Source: a virus. Taken from it: 20,017 nucleotides of DNA. The position numbers and the translations under genes were made by a program. Position 1 is the stretch's first letter. Every line of letters starts with the position of its first letter. The notes beneath the pieces were generated by a model that was not told the DNA's origin, searched no databases, and worked only from the letters and a program-made list of their open reading frames with translations. The stretch lies in the IMG/VR virus record IMGVR_UViG_3300028569_000211, positions 1 through 20,017 of that record; one strand, given 5' to 3'. This document shows, piece by piece, positions 15,021-20,017 of this stretch.

Positions 15021-16112
15021 TTAGTCAATCGGTAACCCAACCATATAATTTGATGTAATATTACTCCAACCAATACCAAATTCATATTTCATAACTTTAT
15101 CAACAACAACATAAGATTCAAATTGTAACGTACTGTCAGGAATAACATCAGTATTGATAAAAATACCACTTAAAAAATATACATCGTTTTGTGTGTTACC
15201 TGTTACTTGACTTGGTAAAACATCAATAATGTAATCATATGCAGAATCTCTAATTACTTCTGTTGCATAAATCATTTGTTTATTGTAAATTACTTCGGAA
15301 GTACCAGTAAATGCTGATAATGTTGCCTTATGTGACCATAAAATATCTGTTAACTTCCAAAAAGAATAATTACCATTATCAAATGGAGGATTACTTTGAC
15401 TTGGAGGTGCCGATAAAACATTTACAACTTGGTTAATTGCTCCCCAAACTGCTCCACAGGTATTATCAGTTAAACTATCAGATTTACCTCTACGTAACAT
15501 TCTTCCTGAACGACCATCTTCGGTAACACCAATGTGTGGCATACTTGTAACAAATAAAGTTGCATTTGTTTCGGTAACACCACTTGCGGCTACGTGACTC
15601 GCAAATGCCCCAAAACCAACACTACCAACAAATGGATAACCCGCCAATCCACCTGACATAAATGGACCTAAAAACGAATTAATACTATTTGGCCATTGAC
15701 CAATATTTGATGGTACTTTTGATGCGTCAACATCATCAGAACAAATACCTTCGGCCAATACAATAGATGTTGACGGTATTCCTTGATTTGTTATATATTC
15801 AGTTGTATATGTTCCCCAAATTTCAGATAACACCGCTCCTGAAAATGGTTTTAACCCACCATCTATTGTAACGTCTCTAACTATTGTTGTATATGCACCC
15901 TGCCCATTTTGTGGTGCTGGAACAATTACATTATATGTATAATTAAATAAAGGGACAAATAATTCATACGTACCGTAAGGATAGTTTGTGATGTTATTAA
16001 AAGGGATTGTTTGAGTACCTAAATTAATTGTACCTCCCGTTTGTGGGTTAAAAGTGACATTAGCGGTATCTCCCGATAAATTTTGACTTGTAATTCTTAT
16101 TCCTTGTATCAT
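15021..16112 (-). CDS. Probable virion protein containing an LCIB-type beta carbonic anhydrase-like domain
   Basis: A 363-residue protein. Residues 1-85 form a beta-rich module (ITSQNLSGDTANVTFNPQTG, then GTINLGTQTIPFNNI and YGTYELFVPLFNYTYNVIV) of phage structural type. Residues about 88-345 resemble the LCIB family of beta-type carbonic anhydrases, which interconvert CO2 and bicarbonate. Matching features are EGICSDDVDASK (Cys124, Asp126/127), GGLAGYPFVGSVGFGAFASH (154-173), FVTSMPHIGVTEDGRSGRML (187-206, His193), the RRGK that follows, NTCGAVWGAI (Cys219) and a later FLSGIFINTD strand like the GGIQINT of LCIB proteins. The three expected zinc ligands, Cys, His and Cys, are all present. There is no signal peptide. 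It is co-directional with the repeat-bearing gene upstream and ends before a terminator. The family call is from memory of its motifs, and activity is inference. Confidence 0.65.
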   Translation of the reverse strand: MIQGIRITSQNLSGDTANVTFNPQTGGTINLGTQTIPFNNITNYPYGTYELFVPLFNYTYNVIVPAPQNGQGAYTTIVRDVTIDGGLKPFSGAVLSEIWGTYTTEYITNQGIPSTSIVLAEGICSDDVDASKVPSNIGQWPNSINSFLGPFMSGGLAGYPFVGSVGFGAFASHVAASGVTETNATLFVTSMPHIGVTEDGRSGRMLRRGKSDSLTDNTCGAVWGAINQVVNVLSAPPSQSNPPFDNGNYSFWKLTDILWSHKATLSAFTGTSEVIYNKQMIYATEVIRDSAYDYIIDVLPSQVTGNTQNDVYFLSGIFINTDVIPDSTLQFESYVVVDKVMKYEFGIGWSNITSNYMVGLPID

Positions 16113-16125
16113 ATTTTTTTTATTT

Positions 16126-16134
16126 ATAAATATC
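16126..16134 (-). promoter_or_regulatory. Upstream motif GATATTTAT before the carbonic-anhydrase-like gene
   Basis: The minus strand reads GATATTTATAAATA, the first nine bases being the shared motif with 13 nt to the ATG at 16112. The overlapping TATAAATA (16128-16121) is an exact T4 late-promoter string only 8 nt from the ATG, which would give an almost leaderless message if used. Confidence 0.45.
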
Positions 16135-16142
16135 TTATAATT

Positions 16143-17141
16143 TTAAATTATTAACTCAAAATTTAAATTTCCTTCAGGTATTCCTATAGGTTCTAAATTT
16201 GTAATAACCAAATCAAAATTTAAATCTCCTTCAGGTATTCCTATAGGTTCTAAATTTGTAATAACCAAATCAAAGTTTACATCATCTTCTGGTATATCTA
16301 AAACGACAAAATCATTAGGTGTTGGACTAGGTGTTGGTGTTGGTGTTGGACTAGGTGTTGGTGTTGGGGTAATTGGAAACTGTTCAAAGATTTCCCAAGT
16401 CGCATCACTTGGTATTACAACAATATTTCCAAACACATCATTTCTTGATAAATTATCAAAATTTTCATCTAATATAACTTGTGTTGTTCCAGATGTAAAA
16501 CCTGTAAAAATTGTAACACCAGTTGATATTGTAATTGGACTTCCACTATAAACACTTAATATATGATCAAAATCAAATTGTACGTCTTGACCTAGTATTG
16601 TTTTATTTGCTGTTAAATAATAATCAACAACAACAGAACCAGATGTAACAACGGCTGTTAATTGTAAATTAAGTGGGATTGGTTGTACACAAATTGTTGT
16701 TGTTGTCGCAGTAATAACCGGACTTGTATTACAACAAGGAAATTCACTAACATAACAATTATTATATTCTAATGAATCACCAATAAAACTTTCTTGTACA
16801 TTAATATATAGTTTGTCTCTTAAAGGTAGTATTAAAACACCTTCATCATTTCTAAATAAAAATTGTCCTTCATATCTACCAACTTTTCTTGTGTCTGTAT
16901 TTGAAAACTGATAATAAACATAATATTCTGGTTCGGCATTTGGGTCCAACATTTCTTTTGCAACAAATCCTGCCGGTCTTGTGATAATCTTTGGTATCCC
17001 AGTATCAACATCAACCATTGAAAAGAATATCGCAGATTCTTCAATAAGACTCATCATTCTATTAAAATCACTTCTGCCGTCTTTTGTCACGGATAACTTC
17101 AATAAGGGTAATGTTGCGTTTTTCTTAATAAAGAATTCCAT
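16143..17141 (-). CDS. Probable virion protein with sheath-related beta domain, Pro/Thr linker and repeats
   Basis: A 332-residue protein of unrecognised family. Residues 1-130 are a folded module (MEFFIKKNATLPLLKLSVTK, then IFFSMVDVDTGIPKI, EYYVYYQFSNTDTRKVGRYE and LPLRDKLYINVQESF). After a cysteine pair and a Thr run (ITATTTT) comes a beta domain (about 150-255) similar to the insert in the tail sheath: both have GS(I/V)VV, F-D-x-x-(I/L)-x-V-x-SG-x-PI-x-IS, VTI-x-x-G and a following SG. Next is the linker PTPTPSPTPTPTPSPTP, then three tandem copies, the last shortened, of a repeat like IPEGDLNFDLVITNLEPIG. This is the layout of a surface fibre, appendage or decoration protein. It is 30 bp upstream of the carbonic-anhydrase-like gene. 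There is no signal peptide or membrane segment. Confidence 0.7.
   Translation of the reverse strand: MEFFIKKNATLPLLKLSVTKDGRSDFNRMMSLIEESAIFFSMVDVDTGIPKIITRPAGFVAKEMLDPNAEPEYYVYYQFSNTDTRKVGRYEGQFLFRNDEGVLILPLRDKLYINVQESFIGDSLEYNNCYVSEFPCCNTSPVITATTTTICVQPIPLNLQLTAVVTSGSVVVDYYLTANKTILGQDVQFDFDHILSVYSGSPITISTGVTIFTGFTSGTTQVILDENFDNLSRNDVFGNIVVIPSDATWEIFEQFPITPTPTPSPTPTPTPSPTPNDFVVLDIPEDDVNFDLVITNLEPIGIPEGDLNFDLVITNLEPIGIPEGNLNFELII
16156..16299. repeat. 57-bp tandem repeat (2.5 copies) in the 3' end of the gene
   Basis: Units start at 16156, 16213 and 16270, exactly 57 bp apart; the first two differ at only a few bases and the third is partial and diverged. The unit is a whole number of codons (19) and encodes the C-terminal IPEG...NLEPIG repeats of the 332-residue protein. 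Confidence 0.9.
16318..16370. repeat. Short-period repeat encoding a Pro-Thr-Ser linker
   Basis: Two copies of GGTGTTGGACTAGGTGTTGG with extra GGTGTT units encode alternating Pro-Thr and Pro-Ser on the minus strand. This forms a stiff, extended linker between the beta domain and the C-terminal repeats. Confidence 0.85.
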
Positions 17142-17154
17142 TTAACTTTTATTC

Positions 17155-17163
17155 ATAAATAGT
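17155..17163 (-). promoter_or_regulatory. Upstream motif ACTATTTAT before the repeat-bearing gene
   Basis: The minus strand reads ACTATTTAT with 13 nt to the ATG at 17141, the same spacing as at 14778 and 16112. The same nine bases occur on the plus strand at 3719-3727. Confidence 0.4.
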
Positions 17164-17201
17164 TAGTTATTTAAAAAATTTTTAATAAAAAAATTAAAAA
17201 G

Positions 17202-17211
17202 GTGAAACTTT
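17202..17211 (+). promoter_or_regulatory. Candidate operator of the RHH/HNH cassette, copy B
   Basis: GTGAAACTTT, inside AAAGGTGAAACTTT, repeats the core found in front of copy A (11783-11792, opposite strand). It lies 25 nt before the RHH ATG. The AAAG/CTTT arms give weak dyad symmetry. Confidence 0.35.
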
Positions 17212-17223
17212 TTTATATTAAAA

Positions 17224-17232
17224 GATATTTAT
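17224..17232 (+). promoter_or_regulatory. Upstream motif GATATTTAT before RHH copy B
   Basis: GATATTTAT ends 4 nt before the ATG at 17237, matching its place in copy A. Confidence 0.45.
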
Positions 17233-17236
17233 TAGT

Positions 17237-17392
17237 ATGGGAAGAAAAATAATGGAAGAAAAAGAACGAAAAATTAAATTTGGAATTAGTTTAAATCGTA
17301 AAATTTTTGATAGAATGGTTAATGAAAAAGAAAATAAATCTAGGTTAATTGAGAAACTGTTAAAGGAATATTATGGAAACAAAAATTTGTAG
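17237..17392 (+). CDS. RHH-type DNA-binding protein of the RHH/HNH cassette, copy B
   Basis: A 51-residue protein, MGRKIMEEKERKIKFGISLN, then RKIFDRMVNEKENK and SRLIEKLLKEYYGNKNL. It has the same length, the same KIKFGISL strand, the same second helix pattern and the same C-terminal EYYGNKNL as the protein at 11603-11758, so the two are paralogues from a duplicated or twice-inserted cassette. Its ATG follows GATATTTAT by 4 nt. Its last 20 bases overlap the start of an HNH remnant in another frame. The gene sits on the plus strand between two minus-strand genes, as expected of an insertion. It looks intact and could still bind the candidate operators of both copies. Confidence 0.75.
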   Translation: MGRKIMEEKERKIKFGISLNRKIFDRMVNEKENKSRLIEKLLKEYYGNKNL

Positions 17393-17483
17393 TAAATGTA
17401 AGGAAGAAAAAGATGTTTGTGAATTTGGACTACAAAGTTCAAATAAAGATAATTTAAAAAAAAGTAATAAAATTTTAAATTAA
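17373..17483 (+). pseudogene. Remnant of an HNH endonuclease (N-terminal head only)
   Basis: The frame METKICSKCKEEKDVCEFGL followed by QSSNKDNLKKSNKILN is 36 residues. Its first 12 residues are identical to the start of the HNH gene at 11622 and similarity continues through the FG and a K-D-x-L to about residue 28. The second zinc pair (CNDC in copy A) and the whole catalytic core are missing, and the frame stops at 17481, overlapping the end of the glycosyltransferase gene by 4 bp. This is the stump of a deleted endonuclease, not a working enzyme. The start overlaps the RHH gene in the same way as in copy A. Confidence 0.75.
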
Positions 17484-19141
17484 CTTTCTTTTCTTAATTC
17501 TTTAGAATAATGATCAAAGCGTTCATGCTCAACTGGTGTTAATAATAACAAACCACCCCTTAATTGATTTTTCTTTGTTAATTGGTAATGATGACTCATC
17601 CAAGTATTTTCAAAAGGGTGTGTCCATTTTGTATCCAAAAACATTTTTTTATTACCTTCTTGACTTATAATATGTGTCCAATTACAATAGTATATTTCAC
17701 CATCAACATATGGTAATCCTTTATGTGACATTATATTATTAAACTTGGTTTTTGGTACATTTGGCTCTAATCCATTGGTTGGTAAATTAGGTTTTTCAGG
17801 AAAATACTCATTTCTTTTTTCTTGTGGTAGGTTATACCAGGGCCAACAAGTCCCGTTGTCACCGTAAAATTCACTATAATTTATTTTGAGAAATTCAAAA
17901 TCTTCTTTATTCATTATTTCAAAACACTTGTTAAATAAATTTGGTGTGTATCTATTAAATCCGTTTTTACAAGTTTCATCTGGTTTATTTTGGAAAAACA
18001 TATCATCCTCTGACCACCACATATATTGTAAATCCGTGTTAGCAAAATGTTCGGCAACAAATTGTCTTCCACCACAAATACCCAAATTATTCTTCTTAAT
18101 GTGTTCAAAACCATATTCATCACATAACTCTTTATACCTTGGTGTTGTTGAAAGGTCTGTTGAGTTATCAAGTAAATATTTTTTTGTTTTATGTATAAAA
18201 TTTGGGTCATAACCCAACATTGATTTTATTAAAGTTTCAAATTGTTTTGGTGAGTTAAACGTGATTACATATAAACCAATATCTCCTTTATATTTTGTTA
18301 CAACTTTTTTTCCCTTATTTTTAATCACAACCGTATTATTTTTTACATCTTCAAAAAATTTGTACATCAAACCATTTGATTCTATTTCACAATAATCAAT
18401 CATTGATGGATAAAGATATGTCATAATTGTGAAAATACTTTCTTCGGTTCCCATCAAATTTTTATTTAATGTATCAATAAGTAATTGGTAATATAAAACA
18501 TTTAAGTCAGCAATTTTTTGTTTTGTCCCACCAAAAAATCCGCCCCTTGAAACAAATTCTGTTTTTGTTTTTGCGTAATCACACATTTTTTTATAATCAA
18601 ATCCGTGCACTTCGTTTTCCGCTTCATAAGGAAAAACAACAAACATAAATTTATCAAATAAACTTTCTATTTTATCTAATACATTATCACGAGTAAAATA
18701 CCCAAGATTAACCGTGTTAGTTAATCCGGCATCTATCCAGTAAAGTTTTTCGGAATTAAAAGAATCCAAAATAGAAGCGTCGTGTAGTAAAAACATTTTA
18801 GACATTACAAGTGGATTGTAATATTCTAATCTTGCTTGCGTTGATTCTTTTAACCAACCAGAAATATTATACCAATTTTCATTTGTTCTTATTTTTTGGA
18901 TTTTATCAAAGTATTCGTTATTTCTAAACCAAGATAAATCCCTATTGATAAATTTTGTATTAGTTGGGTTTCTATATTTGAATACAAATTCTTCTAGGTG
19001 GTTATCACCAAAAATAATTAAATTACAATCTATTTGTAAAAGTTCTTTGAATTTTTCTAAATAATAGTCAAAAGACCTATTCCATCCTTCATTAAGATTG
19101 CCTCTACCAATATCCCAAAGACCTGTAACAAGTGTTATCAT
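17480..19141 (-). CDS. Two-domain glycosyltransferase (HtrL/WlaTC-like N-terminus plus GT-A-like C-terminus)
   Basis: A 553-residue cytoplasmic-type protein. The first half (TLVTGLWDIGRG at 3-14, GWNRSFDYYLEKFKELL, NLIIFGDNHLEEFVFKYR, later KLYWIDAGL) matches the pattern of HtrL/YibB/WlaTC proteins, probable sugar transferases of surface polysaccharide clusters. The second half begins near residue 290 (GDIGLYVITFNSPKQFETLI) and carries LLDNST, NNLGICGGRQFVAEHF and MWWSEDDMFF, where EDD is a plausible metal-binding DxD-type motif of GT-A enzymes. A natural two-enzyme fusion is likely. The ATG overlaps the stop of the upstream glycosyltransferase (ATGA), so they form one unit. Targets could be phage DNA bases, virion proteins or host surface sugars; the sequence does not say which. 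Confidence 0.7.
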   Translation of the reverse strand: MITLVTGLWDIGRGNLNEGWNRSFDYYLEKFKELLQIDCNLIIFGDNHLEEFVFKYRNPTNTKFINRDLSWFRNNEYFDKIQKIRTNENWYNISGWLKESTQARLEYYNPLVMSKMFLLHDASILDSFNSEKLYWIDAGLTNTVNLGYFTRDNVLDKIESLFDKFMFVVFPYEAENEVHGFDYKKMCDYAKTKTEFVSRGGFFGGTKQKIADLNVLYYQLLIDTLNKNLMGTEESIFTIMTYLYPSMIDYCEIESNGLMYKFFEDVKNNTVVIKNKGKKVVTKYKGDIGLYVITFNSPKQFETLIKSMLGYDPNFIHKTKKYLLDNSTDLSTTPRYKELCDEYGFEHIKKNNLGICGGRQFVAEHFANTDLQYMWWSEDDMFFQNKPDETCKNGFNRYTPNLFNKCFEIMNKEDFEFLKINYSEFYGDNGTCWPWYNLPQEKRNEYFPEKPNLPTNGLEPNVPKTKFNNIMSHKGLPYVDGEIYYCNWTHIISQEGNKKMFLDTKWTHPFENTWMSHHYQLTKKNQLRGGLLLLTPVEHERFDHYSKELRKES

Positions 19142-20017
19142 AAATCACCAACTAATCTATCACACCAACCTTTTGATTTTGAATGTGGCCATACAACCCA
19201 ATATTTCGGTTTTTCTTTTGCATTAAACTCCCTCCATATTTTTCCGTAACCGTCGGCATCTGTTTTTATTTTTTTGATTTCTTCTTCTTGTGCGTCAATA
19301 CGATAAATTGTTTCATCTTTATCGTTATGAAATGCAACAACTAAAAAATCATAATCGTCTTCTGGTATTTTATCTAATGGAATATCTATACAATGTTTGA
19401 ATATTCTTAAAAAACTTTCTTTCCATTCTTTATCATTTTTATAATCATAAGGATTTGGTGGATAGTTTTTATCTATTGTATATTGTTGTACGGATCTTTT
19501 TTCAAAAAGAACACCAGAGTATTTTTCATAGTCTCTTACCTTTCTTTCTTTTCCAAAACCATATTTTAATTTTCCTTTAAATTTTTCACCATCAACACCT
19601 AATACTTTTCTATTTTTACTATGTGAACTTTCATTTTTCTTATACCATACACTATCATCATCCCACTGTTTTGTTCTACCTTTTCTTGTGTACTCGTGAT
19701 AAATTACAATTTTATGTGGATGGAATAAATCATATCCGTGGGTATACGCTCTAACAGCAATTGATATTTCTTCTCCGTGAAAATAATATTCTGGATCGTG
19801 TTGGACTTCTGTTGAAAATTCACCTAACGTGAAACAAAAATGTGCCGAGTAAAATCTTGCGGGTATTGGTTTTTTTAATTCTTGCCAATTAGGTATTACT
19901 TCTGGTAAAAAGAAAACAACACCTTCTGGCGTAAATCTATCAAATACCATTCTCCAGGGTTCTGTAACTCTTCCTTGTGGGTCGTTGTCTGGATCAAAAG
20001 ATGAAACATAACCTGTA
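19138..20017 (-). CDS. GlcNAc-type glycosyltransferase, 5' end outside the window
   Basis: The frame is open to the window edge (about 292 codons seen), beginning mid-protein with TGYVSSFDPDNDPQGRVTEP; the Met encoded at 19950 is internal. The part seen resembles the GlcNAc glycosyltransferase family first described for eukaryotic cytoplasmic enzymes and widespread in large phages: FTPEGVVFFLPE, ARFYSAHFCFTLGEFSTEV and DPEYYFHGEEISIAVRAYTH, followed by GYDLFHPHKIVIYHEYTR. The GEE and H-x-Y elements are hallmarks of its active region. After about residue 155 of the visible part the sequence becomes Lys/Asp-rich (YDYKNDKEWKESFLRIFKHC, EDDYDFLVVAFHNDKDETIY), probably an extra beta domain. The stop overlaps the downstream glycosyltransferase start by 4 bp, giving a coupled pair. 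Confidence 0.8.
   Translation of the reverse strand, partial: TGYVSSFDPDNDPQGRVTEPWRMVFDRFTPEGVVFFLPEVIPNWQELKKPIPARFYSAHFCFTLGEFSTEVQHDPEYYFHGEEISIAVRAYTHGYDLFHPHKIVIYHEYTRKGRTKQWDDDSVWYKKNESSHSKNRKVLGVDGEKFKGKLKYGFGKERKVRDYEKYSGVLFEKRSVQQYTIDKNYPPNPYDYKNDKEWKESFLRIFKHCIDIPLDKIPEDDYDFLVVAFHNDKDETIYRIDAQEEEIKKIKTDADGYGKIWREFNAKEKPKYWVVWPHSKSKGWCDRLVGDL

Noticed and set aside
16156-16299. CRISPR-like array
   Set aside because: Units are directly adjacent, in frame, without spacers, and encode a protein repeat.
1-20017. tRNA or rRNA genes
   Set aside because: No convincing cloverleaf with a conserved T-loop, and no rRNA-like GC-rich block, was seen on either strand; a covariance search was not possible.

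Overview
The window looks like part of the genome of a large, AT-rich, contractile-tailed (T4-related) bacteriophage. The main evidence is a tail sheath with a recognisable N-terminal start and C-terminal domain, T4 gp13-, gp14- and gp15-like head-tail connector proteins, and a family B DNA polymerase with intact exonuclease and polymerase motifs. Genes are packed on both strands, often with 4-base overlaps. Leaders are A/T-rich and nearly all lack a Shine-Dalgarno sequence. That would suit a Bacteroidota host, but this is an inference from leader style only. No tRNA, CRISPR array or integrase was seen.

Layout: 1-3645 (-) is a very long tail sheath gene whose end lies outside the window. 3764-3928 (+) is a small ribbon-helix-helix (RHH) protein. 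3925-5477 (-) holds the gp15-like and gp14-like tail/neck genes. 5538-7298 (+) is an SNF2-type helicase ending at a hairpin terminator. 7351-10977 (+) carries a three-part fusion (zinc-peptidase-like, complete Mn/Fe superoxide dismutase, nuclease-like tail), a gp13-like neck protein and a small unknown protein. 10951-11758 (-) is a mobile cassette made of an RHH gene overlapping an HNH endonuclease gene that is broken by one in-frame TGA. 11806-14778 (-) is the replicative DNA polymerase. 14839-14999 (-) is a small frameshifted reading frame running into a terminator. 15021-17141 (-) encodes two probable virion proteins: one contains a domain resembling LCIB-type beta carbonic anhydrases, the other has a sheath-related beta domain, a Pro/Thr linker and 57-bp repeats. 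17237-17483 (+) is a second, decayed copy of the RHH/HNH cassette. 17480-20017 (-) holds two overlapping glycosyltransferase genes, the upstream one cut by the window edge.

Taken together, this is virion assembly (sheath, neck, tail completion), replication and recombination (polymerase, SNF2 helicase) and surface or DNA modification (glycosyltransferases). Enzyme domains of metabolic type (superoxide dismutase, carbonic-anhydrase-like) are embedded in larger phage proteins. Most operon-leading genes share a TATTTAT-type motif just upstream of the start codon, at 13-16 nt in five cases, which is a candidate promoter or translation signal of this phage.
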